A stretch of DNA of 32,157 bases from Actinomycetes bacterium (GTDB taxonomy: Bacteria > Actinomycetota > Acidimicrobiia > Acidimicrobiales > Acidimicrobiaceae), in NCBI GenBank assembly GCA_021777475.1, contig JAJYDM010000018.1, positions 1-32,157 of the forward strand. Reading direction: 5' to 3'. The notes under the pieces were generated by a model, which saw nothing but the letters and a program-made list of their open reading frames with translations, was not told the DNA's origin and made no database searches. Below are positions 16,191-24,911 of this stretch, in pieces. The stretch's first letter is position 1; each line of letters begins with the position of its first letter. The position numbers and the translations under genes were made by a program.

Positions 16191-17858
16191 TTAGGCTTCC
16201 AAAACCACCGGGACAATCATCGGCCTGCGCTTTGTCTGCTTATTAACGTACTTTCCAAGTGAAGTCCTTACGTGGCGCCTGAGAGTCTCCAAGTCCAAGG
16301 CATCCTGAAATGCGACATTCGCAATCGACCTGCGGACTTCCTCCTTGGCCTCCTCAATGATTCCCTCGGCTTCATCGGCGTGAATCCATCCACGGGTGAT
16401 TATTTCCGGACCAGTAACAAGCTCTCCGAACTTCATGTCAACAGTCACAACCACGACAATGACACCTTCCTCCGAGAGAACTTTGCGATCTCTGAGAACT
16501 CCACCTGTCACATCGCCAACTACGCCATCGACGTAAAGATAGCCCGCCGGCACCTCTCCCCCGTATTCGACACCTGTATCGGACACGATGACCACATCGC
16601 CATCCTCTGCCAACAGGATATTCTCCTGTGCAACACCCATCTCCCTTGCAAGCAGGGTGTGATTGAAAAGGTGCCTGAACTCTCCATGCACTGGGATGAA
16701 GTAGCTAGGCTTGACAATTGAGAGCAGAGTCTTGAGTTCATCCGCTTTGGCATGACCCGAGGTATGCACCTTCTCGATCCCGGCATGGACAACCGACGCG
16801 CCACGTCGATAGAGACCGTCGATAACCTGGCCTATTGCTGTCTCGTTACCAGGTATCGCATCCGCGGAGATGATCACCAAGTCGTCCTGTTCAAGTTTAA
16901 GCCATTTGTTTTCGCCAGCCGCCATCAGTGAAAGCGCGCTCATTGGCTCGCCTTGTGATCCTGTCGAAATGATGCACACCTCTTCGCTGGGATACTTTGA
17001 AACCTGATCGATATCGAAGATTCGATCGTCTGGAATATACAGAAGGCCAAGCCGCCTGGCAAGGGCCACGTTCTTTCCCATCGACCTGCCGAGCGTGAAC
17101 ACCCTGCGTCCGGAGGCTATTGCAGCCGTGGTCACCTGCTGAATTCGGTGAATGTGCGACGCAAAACAAGTTACAACGACCCGGCGATCTTTTGAGATGG
17201 CGAACAAGCGCGTAAGAGTCTTACCCACTTCCGACTCAGACTCAGATCGCCCGGCTTCCTCCGCATTGGTGGAATCGGAAAGCATGAGACGTATTCCGTG
17301 ATTCGAAGCAATAGCGCCCATACGGCCCAAATCAGTCAGACGCCCGTCAACCGGATTAAGGTCGATTTTGAAGTCTCCAGAATGAAAAATGACTCCCTGG
17401 GCAGTGTAAAAAGCCAGTGCAAAGCTGTGAGGTACTGAGTGCGTGACCGGTATGAATTCCACCCTAAAAGGCCCGATCTCAAGAGTCTCACCATCTGAAA
17501 CCGCCCTGTACTCGCAACGGGCGCTAAGGCCGGCCTCGTCAATACGGTTGGCCGCAAGTCCCAACGAAAGTTCCGAACCGTAAATCGGGAGCACAAGATC
17601 GATATCCCTTAGAAGAAATGAAAGTGCTCCAGTGTGATCCTCATGACCGTGAGTTAGAACGCAACCTACCAACTTATGCTGGTTTTCCTTCACGTAGGTC
17701 AGATCCGGTAGAACCAGGTCTACGCCTGGCATGTCCGGATTGGGGAACATGAGGCCACAATCGAGAATGACTATCTGGTCATCCTGTTCAATGAGGGCAC
17801 AGTTACGGCCTATCTCGCCGAGGCCCCCTAGGAAAATTACCTTGACTTCGCTAGCCAC
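16191..17858 (-). CDS. rnj: Ribonuclease J
   Basis: RNase J is a metallo-beta-lactamase/beta-CASP nuclease with 5'-3' exonuclease and endonuclease activity in mRNA decay and rRNA maturation. The 555-residue product starts with the typical FLGGLGEIGRN (9-19) and has the zinc motif HGHEDH (70-75). Further metal ligands lie in THS and SGDFKID. The beta-CASP region includes ASHIHRIQQ, and PVHGEFRHL lies near residue 390. A C-terminal domain completes it. The GTG start at 17856-17858 overlaps dapA by 8 bp, so the two are probably coupled. dapA-rnj-ftsK order is common in Actinobacteria. With pnp in the same operon, two major RNA-degrading enzymes are coexpressed. Confidence 0.96.
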   Translation of the reverse strand: MASEVKVIFLGGLGEIGRNCALIEQDDQIVILDCGLMFPNPDMPGVDLVLPDLTYVKENQHKLVGCVLTHGHEDHTGALSFLLRDIDLVLPIYGSELSLGLAANRIDEAGLSARCEYRAVSDGETLEIGPFRVEFIPVTHSVPHSFALAFYTAQGVIFHSGDFKIDLNPVDGRLTDLGRMGAIASNHGIRLMLSDSTNAEEAGRSESESEVGKTLTRLFAISKDRRVVVTCFASHIHRIQQVTTAAIASGRRVFTLGRSMGKNVALARRLGLLYIPDDRIFDIDQVSKYPSEEVCIISTGSQGEPMSALSLMAAGENKWLKLEQDDLVIISADAIPGNETAIGQVIDGLYRRGASVVHAGIEKVHTSGHAKADELKTLLSIVKPSYFIPVHGEFRHLFNHTLLAREMGVAQENILLAEDGDVVIVSDTGVEYGGEVPAGYLYVDGVVGDVTGGVLRDRKVLSEEGVIVVVVTVDMKFGELVTGPEIITRGWIHADEAEGIIEEAKEEVRRSIANVAFQDALDLETLRRHVRTSLGKYVNKQTKRRPMIVPVVLEA

Positions 17859-18801
17859 GAATCACTTTCTTTGGTTTAGCCGTCTGAACACCTAACGCGC
17901 AAAGCGCCGTATTGGTTTCATCGAACACTTTCAACGCCTCCTTCGTCAAATACTCAGGTGGACTCCCCATGGGAAGACGGGCTTCTCCGACTTCTAGCCC
18001 CAGAACATTCAGCAGAGCCTTAACTGGTATGGGATTGGGCGCATCACCTTTGGACTCAAACTCCACAGATGCAAGCAGTGCTTGGTTTACCTGTCTCGCC
18101 CTTGAGTGATCACCGGCTAAAAAACTCGATATCATCTCCCGGTACCCAAACGCAGCCCAGTGAGTGGCGACTCCAACAATGCCCACCGCTCCGATTGCTA
18201 GAAGCGGTAGAGTCAGACCATCGTCCCCCGAAAAGACCTCAAAGTAATTCGGGAGATGGGGAACCAACTTCGAGGTGGTTGCGGGATCACCTGCAGCGTC
18301 TTTAAGGGCGACTACATTTGGACAGCGCCGTATCAGCTCAAGCAGAGTTTGATTTTCGACCTTGCGACCCGTCCGAATGGGAATGTCGTAGATGATCACC
18401 GGAAGATCAGACGCCTTCGCCACAACTTCAAAATGGGCCAGGAGTCCTGATTGCGGAGGCCGATTGTAGTAAGGCGTGACTATCAAGACCCCTGATACGC
18501 CCACGTCCTTCGCTCTTTTGGTCATATAGATCGAATGCATGGTGTCATTCGATCCGGAACCGGCGATCACCGGCACAGTGACCGCAGCCGACACAGCCTC
18601 CCACAAGCTGATCTTTTCGTCATCAGTTAAGGTGGGGGCCTCACCGGTGGTGCCAGTCACAACCAGACCCTCACTGCCGTTGTCGACGAGCCATCGGGCC
18701 AAATCAACGGTGCGGTCATAGTCAACGCCGCCAACCGAATCCATCGCGGTTGCCATAGCAGTCAACACCCGCCCAAAGCGTGTTGCTCCGTAGGCGTTCA
18801 T
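17851..18801 (-). CDS. dapA: 4-hydroxy-tetrahydrodipicolinate synthase
   Basis: DapA condenses pyruvate with aspartate semialdehyde, the first committed step toward diaminopimelate and lysine. The 316-residue TIM-barrel protein has the Schiff-base lysine K167 in VVALKDAAGD. It also has the substrate-site TTGEAPTL (51-58) and the tyrosine motif TPYYNRP (109-115). The ATG start (18799-18801) overlaps the dapB stop as ATGA and has GGTGG about 6 nt upstream. Product and cofactor flow to DapB, encoded immediately upstream. The extended C-terminus reaching VIRG overlaps the rnj start. Confidence 0.96.
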   Translation of the reverse strand: MNAYGATRFGRVLTAMATAMDSVGGVDYDRTVDLARWLVDNGSEGLVVTGTTGEAPTLTDDEKISLWEAVSAAVTVPVIAGSGSNDTMHSIYMTKRAKDVGVSGVLIVTPYYNRPPQSGLLAHFEVVAKASDLPVIIYDIPIRTGRKVENQTLLELIRRCPNVVALKDAAGDPATTSKLVPHLPNYFEVFSGDDGLTLPLLAIGAVGIVGVATHWAAFGYREMISSFLAGDHSRARQVNQALLASVEFESKGDAPNPIPVKALLNVLGLEVGEARLPMGSPPEYLTKEALKVFDETNTALCALGVQTAKPKKVIRG

Positions 18802-19649
18802 TTTGATCCACCACCTTTACTGCCTTTGTTAGGGTCCAAGCCAAGTTTGGCATCAATCAGCGCATCCATGCCCCTGACCAATCCCGATAGCTTTGCCACG
18901 GACTTAACTGCGAGCAACACACCTGGCATGAAAGAAGTTCTGTCATACGAGTCGTGTCGAATTGTCAAAGTCTGTCCCAAGGTTCCAAAAATGACCTCTT
19001 GATGAGCAACCATTCCCCTTACTCGGAGTGAATGCACATGGACCCCCTGCTCGTACCTACCCCCCCTTGAACCCTCCAAAACCGTCTTGACAGTCGGATC
19101 GGCGGCAAAGGGATTATTTAGGCAATCCCTGAAATTCGCAACTCGTCGCGCTGTCTCCATGGCCGTGCCACTCGGAGCATCAACCTTTCGGTCATGATGA
19201 AGCTCAACTATGTCCACTGTATCGAAAAAAAGCGATGCCATTTCTGCAAAACGCATCATTAGAACAGCGCCAATGGCGAAGTTGGGAGCGACGATGCAAT
19301 TTGCCTTCGACTTCGCAAATGCTCGTTCCATCTGCTCCATTTGGGTTGCCGAAAGGCCGGTTGTACCGACGATTCCATGAATGTTGTGCTGGGCGCACCA
19401 TATCATGTTATCGAAGGCCACGTCAGCCGACGTGAAATCCACGGCCGCTTGAGCTTTAGCTGCCATCAGTGACTCCTTTGAGCCACCAATCTCCAAACCT
19501 GTACCGTTGATACCTGTGACTTGTGCTAGATCAATGCCAGAAAGTCGAGGATCTATCGCAGCAACTAGCTCCAGGTCGGGATCCTCCGCGACAGCCTTGC
19601 ATACAGTGGTTCCCATCTGGCCGCCAGCTCCAAACACTCCAATTCGCAT
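18798..19649 (-). CDS. dapB: 4-hydroxy-tetrahydrodipicolinate reductase
   Basis: DapB reduces the DapA product to tetrahydrodipicolinate using NAD(P)H. The 283-residue protein has the Rossmann motif GAGGQMG (7-13) and the active-site signature ELHHDRKVDAPSGTA (149-163). It is a little longer than usual because of a polar, Gly/Lys-rich tail ending KGSKGGGSK. The start is ATG at 19647-19649 with a purine-rich GGGGGAG just upstream. It lies 8 bp after the M16 peptidase gene and overlaps dapA by 4 bp. The M16-dapB proximity is conserved in Actinobacteria. Confidence 0.96.
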   Translation of the reverse strand: MRIGVFGAGGQMGTTVCKAVAEDPDLELVAAIDPRLSGIDLAQVTGINGTGLEIGGSKESLMAAKAQAAVDFTSADVAFDNMIWCAQHNIHGIVGTTGLSATQMEQMERAFAKSKANCIVAPNFAIGAVLMMRFAEMASLFFDTVDIVELHHDRKVDAPSGTAMETARRVANFRDCLNNPFAADPTVKTVLEGSRGGRYEQGVHVHSLRVRGMVAHQEVIFGTLGQTLTIRHDSYDRTSFMPGVLLAVKSVAKLSGLVRGMDALIDAKLGLDPNKGSKGGGSK

Positions 19650-19657
19650 AACTCCCC

Positions 19658-20893
19658 CTAGCCAAATACCCCGTCGGGGACCGGGCCGATCACAGATATT
19701 TGCGTCGACCCGGCAAACACCTGGTCCGCAAGCTCCATTACATTATCGACCGTCACCCGTTCGACTTCAGCCAAAATTTCCTCCACCGATTTGATCTGTT
19801 GTCCTGTAACAAGCACTGATCCCAGTTGCGACATCACCGATGCAGTGTCCTCTCTCGCCAACAGGACCTGTGCGCGCAAAAAACGCTTGGCAACGGCCAG
19901 TTCATCTTCAGTTATACCAGCCGAAACCAAGTCTCTTGTTACCGAATCTACCAACTCTGACGCCCGACCAAGCTGAGAAGGACTGGTCGCAAAGTAAACG
20001 CCCAGGTACCCGGAATCTTGGTATGATACGCGATCCGAAAATATCGTGTAACAAAGTCCGGACTCTTCCCTGACCTTCTGAAAGAGCCTTGATGAAAGCC
20101 CACCTCCATAAATATGGTCTAGAACTGCCAAGATCCATCGCCTCCGGTCTCCTCTAGCAAGACTTGGATACGCGATTGAAACGTGAACTTGTTCGATCTC
20201 ACGTTGAGTTATGACGGGTTTCGAAAAACTGAGCTCCGGTTTCTCGCGCCTAGGAAACCTGCCATTGGAAATAGAACCGAGCGTCGACTCAAACTGCTCT
20301 AAAATCCGCTCGTGCTTTAAGGCTCCCGCCGCCGATACGACCATGTTGGCAGGACCGTAGTAAGTTGAGAAGAAGTCACTGATAACGCCACGGTCAATGG
20401 AGTTAATGCTCGCGGGCGAACCCAGAACCTCTCGGCCAAGTGGGTGACCGCTAAAAAGCGCCGCCAATAGCTGTTCCTGGACGAAATCCGATGGTTCGTC
20501 GCTGGCCATCGCTATTTCCTCTAGAATTACACTGCGTTCCGAATCGATGTCGGAAACGTTCAACGCGGGCTCGGTTAAGATCCGGCCAAGAATATCTACA
20601 CCCAAATCAGTGGCCTCACCTAGAAGATGCACCTGGAAGCTTGTCAATTCCTTGGTAGTGAAGGCATTCATGTCTCCACCAAAGGAGTCGACCGATATGG
20701 CGAGTTCCTTGGCCGAAAGATCCTTCGTCCCTTTGAACGCCAGGTGCTCCAGAAAGTGCGAGGTGCCATGCTGGTCGAGCATCTCATCTCTTGACCCGAC
20801 ACCCACAAAGACTCCGATCGTGACTGAGGTTGCCTGCGGCATCTCCTCGGTAACGATCTGAAGCCCATTGTCAAACTTGGTTACTCTCGACAC
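19658..20893 (-). CDS. M16 family zinc metallopeptidase (PepR-like)
   Basis: This is a processing-peptidase-like enzyme of 411 residues (insulinase/pitrilysin clan). The inverted zinc motif H46-F-L-E49-H50 in SHFLEHLAFKGT is complete, and the third ligand is probably a glutamate in the SVILEEIAM helix. The C-terminal M16 half carries GGGLSSRLFQKVREESGLCY, the usual non-catalytic signature region. No signal peptide is visible, so it is predicted to be cytoplasmic. The start is GTG at 20891-20893, 14 bp after the pnp stop. Its place directly behind pnp matches mycobacterial pepR and streptomycete homologues. The substrate is unknown. The equivalent Bacillus gene also neighbours pnp-like genes. 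Confidence 0.92.
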   Translation of the reverse strand: MSRVTKFDNGLQIVTEEMPQATSVTIGVFVGVGSRDEMLDQHGTSHFLEHLAFKGTKDLSAKELAISVDSFGGDMNAFTTKELTSFQVHLLGEATDLGVDILGRILTEPALNVSDIDSERSVILEEIAMASDEPSDFVQEQLLAALFSGHPLGREVLGSPASINSIDRGVISDFFSTYYGPANMVVSAAGALKHERILEQFESTLGSISNGRFPRREKPELSFSKPVITQREIEQVHVSIAYPSLARGDRRRWILAVLDHIYGGGLSSRLFQKVREESGLCYTIFSDRVSYQDSGYLGVYFATSPSQLGRASELVDSVTRDLVSAGITEDELAVAKRFLRAQVLLAREDTASVMSQLGSVLVTGQQIKSVEEILAEVERVTVDNVMELADQVFAGSTQISVIGPVPDGVFG

Positions 20894-20907
20894 AATCCGC
20901 CAATTAC

Positions 20908-23331
20908 CTAACGACGGCCATCGCGTCTGCCGCTTCTCCTGGGACCCCGGCTCTGACCGCCTTCGCGCTCAGCAGGTCGACTAGTTGGAGATGGGCCGGG
21001 CCCTAGATCTCCATATTGCGACCTAAGCTCCTCATCGAAATGAGCCTCGAATGACACTACCGAGGAATCCTTCGAAGGCCTTTGCTCTTCGGTCTCAGCC
21101 CTAGGACGGGCCGCCACTGACCCACCAGACTCGTCTTCAGTTGACTTTGCAGCCGGCTCATGCGCCGTGGCCTCGGTCACCAAAGAGAGCGAGATCTTCC
21201 CGGCAGGATCAATGTCATCCACGTGAACGGTAACCTCTTGTCCCATTTCAAGGTAGTCTTCGACCCTCTCAACACGCTTACCACCACCAAGCTTCGATAT
21301 GTGCAAAAGTCCGTCTCTTCCTGGAAGGATATTGACGAAAGCACCAAACTTGGCTATCGAAACTACCTTGCCGGTGTAATTGGCACCCAAATCAGCAGTT
21401 GGAGGCTCAAGAATTTCATACACCCGTCTCTTTGCTTCATCGACTGCTTTGGAGTCTTTGGCGCCGATCGTGACGATTCCGACAACACCGTCGTCCTCGA
21501 TCCCTATTTCGGCACCGGTCTCCTGTTGCATCGAGTTGATATTCTTGCCCTTGGGTCCGATGATCTCGCCAATCTTGTCCAGAGGCACTTCGAAGGTAAT
21601 GATCTTTGGAGCATGACCTTTGACTGATGCCCTCGGCTCGGCGATGACCTGGTTCATAACCTCCAGCACATGGAGGCGGGCCACCTTCGCCTGATGAAGC
21701 GCCTGCCCCAACACCTCAGCAGGAATTCCATCGATTTTAGTGTCAAGCTGCAACGCCGTAACGAAATCTGAGGTCCCGGCAACCTTGAAGTCCATGTCCC
21801 CGAAAGCATCCTCGGCACCGAGGATGTCCGTGAGTGTGACGTACTTGCCCTCGGCAAAGACTAGACCCATGGCGATTCCGGCCACCGGAGCCTTGATTGG
21901 TACGCCAGCATCCATTAGCGAAAGGGTTGAACCACACACAGAGGCCATTGAAGTTGACCCGTTTGAACTCAAGACCTCCGACACCAACCTAAGAGTGTAT
22001 GGAAATTCACTCTGTGGTGGAACAACGGGTAGCAATGCCCGTTCTGCGAGAAGTCCATGTCCGATCTCCCGCCTCTTGGGCCCACGCATGAATCCAACCT
22101 CGCCGGTTGAAAATGGCGGAAAATTGTAGTGATGCATATAGCGCTTGAATTCATCTGTCGAGATGGAATCAAGCATCTGGTTCATCTTGGGCATACCCAG
22201 AGTGCAAAACGTCATCACCTGAGTTTCGCCGCGATTGAAAAGACCCGTACCGTGCGCAGTTGGAATCAACCCAACCTCGCATGATAACGGCCTAATAGTG
22301 ACCAGATCGCGGCCATCGATTCTCACTTGGTCTTCAACTATGCGCTTTCGGACCAAATACTTCGTGACAGCCTTGATTGCGTTCTTGATCTGGCCTTCAC
22401 TACCCTCGAATCGAGTGGAAAGCTCCGCCATTATCACCGCGGCAGCTTCAGCAAGCTTGGCGTCGCGATCCGACTTCCCGAGAACTGCATTGGCACTCGA
22501 AAGCGCCTCGGTGCCAAAATCCTTCACTGCCTGATAGACCTCGTCGGAATAGTCAGCTTGAGGAGTGTACTCCATTGAAGGCTTGCTTCCATACTCGCGA
22601 ACAAGCTCGCGCTGCAATTCGATCGACTGCTTTATCCAAGTCTTTGCAAGCTCAAGACCAGCGGCAATGATGGCTTCGGTGACCAGTGGCGCGCCCTCTT
22701 GATAGTTGATCCAGCTGGACTCAGTTCCACCAGCCTCGACCATGATGATGGCAACATCGGTCCCGTCTGCGTTCTCACGCCCTGCTACAACAAGCTCGAA
22801 ACTGGAAACATCACCATCCTGATAGGTCGGATGCGGAATCCAAATCCCTTCTTTGCTGAAGGCGATGCGCACCGCGCCTATTGGTCCTTGGAAGGGAATG
22901 CCCGAAATCATCAAAGCTGCAGATGCGGAATTGATTGCCAATACGTCGTGCGGATTTTGCAGATCCGCACCGAGGATGGTGCCAACAATGTGCACCTCGT
23001 TGCGAAAATCATCCGCAAAACAGGGTCTGATCGGACGATCGATCAGACGTGACGTCAGCGTCGCGGCATCCGTAGCCCGACCTTCACGCCTGAAAAATGA
23101 ACCCGGAATACGACCCACCGCATACATGCGTTCTTCTATATCGACTGTCAGTGGGAAAAAGTCGATCCCCTCTTTAACTGTTTTCGCGGCAGTGGCGGTT
23201 GCCAGCACCATTGTGTCACCAATGCGACCTACAACAGCTCCATCTGCCTGTAAGGCAAGTTTCCCCGCCTCGAATGAAAGGGTTTTGTCCGTCCCAGTCA
23301 ACTGGGACGATACGACAACGGCCTCAGCCAT
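20908..23331 (-). CDS. pnp: Polyribonucleotide nucleotidyltransferase (PNPase)
   Basis: PNPase degrades RNA 3'-5' phosphorolytically and can add 3' tails. In Actinobacteria it is also the main tailing enzyme. The 807-residue protein has two RNase PH domains with an alpha-helical linker. The second carries the conserved acidic stretch LGAEDAFGDMDFKVAGT. A KH domain follows (about 574-647, GPKGKNI) and then an S1 domain (about 648-719, KFGAFVNILPGRDGLLH). A disordered tail of about 88 residues is acidic first and ends in Arg/Gly-rich repeats. The start is ATG at 23329-23331 with the ribosome-binding site AAGGAG at 23336-23341. It heads the pnp-M16-dapB-dapA-rnj operon and has a structured leader. 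Confidence 0.97.
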   Translation of the reverse strand: MAEAVVVSSQLTGTDKTLSFEAGKLALQADGAVVGRIGDTMVLATATAAKTVKEGIDFFPLTVDIEERMYAVGRIPGSFFRREGRATDAATLTSRLIDRPIRPCFADDFRNEVHIVGTILGADLQNPHDVLAINSASAALMISGIPFQGPIGAVRIAFSKEGIWIPHPTYQDGDVSSFELVVAGRENADGTDVAIIMVEAGGTESSWINYQEGAPLVTEAIIAAGLELAKTWIKQSIELQRELVREYGSKPSMEYTPQADYSDEVYQAVKDFGTEALSSANAVLGKSDRDAKLAEAAAVIMAELSTRFEGSEGQIKNAIKAVTKYLVRKRIVEDQVRIDGRDLVTIRPLSCEVGLIPTAHGTGLFNRGETQVMTFCTLGMPKMNQMLDSISTDEFKRYMHHYNFPPFSTGEVGFMRGPKRREIGHGLLAERALLPVVPPQSEFPYTLRLVSEVLSSNGSTSMASVCGSTLSLMDAGVPIKAPVAGIAMGLVFAEGKYVTLTDILGAEDAFGDMDFKVAGTSDFVTALQLDTKIDGIPAEVLGQALHQAKVARLHVLEVMNQVIAEPRASVKGHAPKIITFEVPLDKIGEIIGPKGKNINSMQQETGAEIGIEDDGVVGIVTIGAKDSKAVDEAKRRVYEILEPPTADLGANYTGKVVSIAKFGAFVNILPGRDGLLHISKLGGGKRVERVEDYLEMGQEVTVHVDDIDPAGKISLSLVTEATAHEPAAKSTEDESGGSVAARPRAETEEQRPSKDSSVVSFEAHFDEELRSQYGDLGPGPSPTSRPAEREGGQSRGPRRSGRRDGRR

Positions 23332-23366
23332 TTGTCTCCTTAATTTTTTGGCGACCTCGGCAGTTC

Positions 23367-23406
23367 CCAGTCGCTAACCACCAATTTCTTGGGAGCTAGC
23401 GACTGG
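23367..23406 (-). promoter_or_regulatory. Stem-loop in pnp leader
   Basis: Arms CCAGTCGCTA (23367-23376) and TAGCGACTGG (23397-23406) form a perfect 10-bp stem around a 20-nt loop, ending 35 nt upstream of the pnp start codon. In Streptomyces and E. coli a leader stem-loop between rpsO and pnp is cut by RNase III and used in PNPase autoregulation. This hairpin is in the matching place. The downstream GTCGC (complement of 23351-23355) could alternatively pair with the second arm. Confidence 0.6.
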
Positions 23407-23469
23407 CAGCTGGGTACCAAAGTCGCAGTCCTATTTACTTATCTACTGCCAAGTCTGCATCTTCAACAT

Positions 23470-23497
23470 CAAAGGAAACGCGAATTTGTTTCCTTTG
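23470..23497 (-). repeat. Second inverted repeat between rpsO and pnp
   Basis: CAAAGGAAAC (23470-23479) and GTTTCCTTTG (23488-23497) are perfect 10-bp arms with an 8-nt loop. The stem is A/T-rich relative to the neighbouring hairpins and lacks a following U-run on the minus strand. It could be an RNA processing site or an operator. Its function is unknown. Confidence 0.55.
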
Positions 23498-23524
23498 TTC
23501 CAGTGTAGCTACTCACAAATGCTC

Positions 23525-23568
23525 AAAAACTCTTAAGGCCCACTCCCCATTTTGGAGGTGGGCCTTAA
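23525..23568 (-). terminator. Intrinsic terminator after rpsO
   Basis: Perfect 11-bp arms TTAAGGCCCAC (23533-23543) and GTGGGCCTTAA (23558-23568), with extra pairs inside, are followed in the transcript by GAG and five U residues (A-run at 23525-23529). It starts 17 bp beyond the rpsO stop. Read-through to pnp would have to pass this site, so pnp probably also has its own promoter in the remaining gap. Confidence 0.8.
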
Positions 23569-23585
23569 TCACAAAACCAGCAACG

Positions 23586-23843
23586 TTACCTTCGAATACC
23601 CAGGCGGCTAATCAGCCCGCGATAGCGCTCGACATCCTTGTCCTTCACGTAGTCCAACAGCCTGCGCCTGTGCCCAATGAGCTTCATCAGGCCATGGCGA
23701 GTGTGGTGATCACCCTTGTGCATCTTCAAGTGCTCTGTCAAGTGAGTAATACGATTAGTAAGTATTGCAATCTGAACTTCAGGAGATCCAGTATCCGTCT
23801 CGTGCAGGCGGTATTCCGTGATGATTGCTTCTTTATTTTGCAT
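23586..23843 (-). CDS. rpsO: 30S ribosomal protein S15
   Basis: S15 is a primary 16S rRNA-binding protein of the small-subunit platform. The 85-residue product carries the family signature [19 protein letters not shown] (14-32), then [18 protein letters not shown] and the basic C-terminal RRRLLDYVK region. It is about four residues shorter at the N-terminus than the usual 89. The start is ATG at 23841-23843, with AAAGG about 6 nt upstream. A small hairpin, ACCC/GGGT at 23877-23889, lies in its leader and might relate to S15 autoregulation, but it is weak. rpsO-pnp order is nearly universal. Confidence 0.97.
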   Translation of the reverse strand: MQNKEAIITEYRLHETDTGSPEVQIAILTNRITHLTEHLKMHKGDHHTRHGLMKLIGHRRRLLDYVKDKDVERYRGLISRLGIRR

Positions 23844-23946
23844 TCAAACCTTTGTCCTCTAGACCTATGTGAGAGTACCCGAATAGGGTTCTGCTCCTAA
23901 CGTCCTTTGTAATCAAGCATTGAGATACTAGTAGGACTTGCATCGC

Positions 23947-24900
23947 CTACAAGCTGCGCCCGGCACAGAACAGCTCAACACGAGCAATATCTTCTGTAAT
24001 TTTAGCTATCAACTCATCGCTTGTACTAAATCGTTCCTGGTCACGAATCTTCTTACCAAATCGCACCCTAATATCTTGGCCGTACAGATCGCCATGGAAT
24101 CCGAGGATATATGCCTCCAGAAGACGCTCCCCCCCACTTGGATAGTACGTAGGGCGCGTACCAAGAGAGATCGCTGCGCCATATTGTTCATCATTTTCAA
24201 GCACGACCCAACCTGCATATATTCCATCCGGGGGGGTCGCCATCAGACTGCTGAAGGAAACGTTTGCGGTCGGATACCCCAATTCATTTCCTCCCCTGCT
24301 GTCGCCATGGGTTACCTTCCCCCTCAACTCGTAGAGCCGACCCAAGTACTGGCTGGCCTTCTCCATCTCACCGGCGGCGATAAGATGGCGGATCAACGTC
24401 GAGGAAAGCACGCCATCGCTCCCCTGTCCCGAAGTCTTGAGAGGGGCACCCAACACTTTAAAGCCGTGCTTAGCCCCAAGTTCCTCGAGTAGCTCAACAT
24501 TGCCTAGCCGATTGTGTCCAAAGTGAAAGTCGCTCCCGACTACCACCATCTTGACGTGGAGCTTACCGACCAGAAACTCCTCAACAAAATCGATTGCGCT
24601 TTCATTGGCCCTCCTCTCGTCGAAGGTCACGACACACACATAGTCCACGCCAGTCTCGCTCAAGCAATTCAGCTTCTGGCTCAAATCGCTAAGCAATAGC
24701 GGAGCTGAGCCTGGTCGCACCACCGAAGCCGGATGCCGGTCAAAAGTCACTACCACTGACCTTGCCCCGAGCCTGTCGGCAAGGTCTATAGTCTGCGCAA
24801 TCAGATATCTGTGCCCGAGATGCACCCCGTCATAAGCGCCAATGGTCACTACCGATCCGTTCGGCAATTCACTGGGATTAGCGTCTGTGAATACTTTCAT
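23947..24900 (-). CDS. ribF: Bifunctional riboflavin kinase / FAD synthetase
   Basis: RibF phosphorylates riboflavin to FMN and adenylylates FMN to FAD. The 317-residue protein has the N-terminal nucleotidyltransferase domain with GAYDGVHLGH (21-30), GSDFHFGHNRLG and the SSTLIRHLI motif. The C-terminal flavokinase domain (about 185-310) contains GNELGYPTANV and DGIYAGWV. The ATG at 24898-24900 lies 11 bp after truB and has no evident ribosome-binding site. The infB-rbfA-truB-ribF-rpsO order is widely conserved. Confidence 0.96.
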   Translation of the reverse strand: MKVFTDANPSELPNGSVVTIGAYDGVHLGHRYLIAQTIDLADRLGARSVVVTFDRHPASVVRPGSAPLLLSDLSQKLNCLSETGVDYVCVVTFDERRANESAIDFVEEFLVGKLHVKMVVVGSDFHFGHNRLGNVELLEELGAKHGFKVLGAPLKTSGQGSDGVLSSTLIRHLIAAGEMEKASQYLGRLYELRGKVTHGDSRGGNELGYPTANVSFSSLMATPPDGIYAGWVVLENDEQYGAAISLGTRPTYYPSGGERLLEAYILGFHGDLYGQDIRVRFGKKIRDQERFSTSDELIAKITEDIARVELFCAGRSL

Positions 24901-24911
24901 TACGGACGAAA

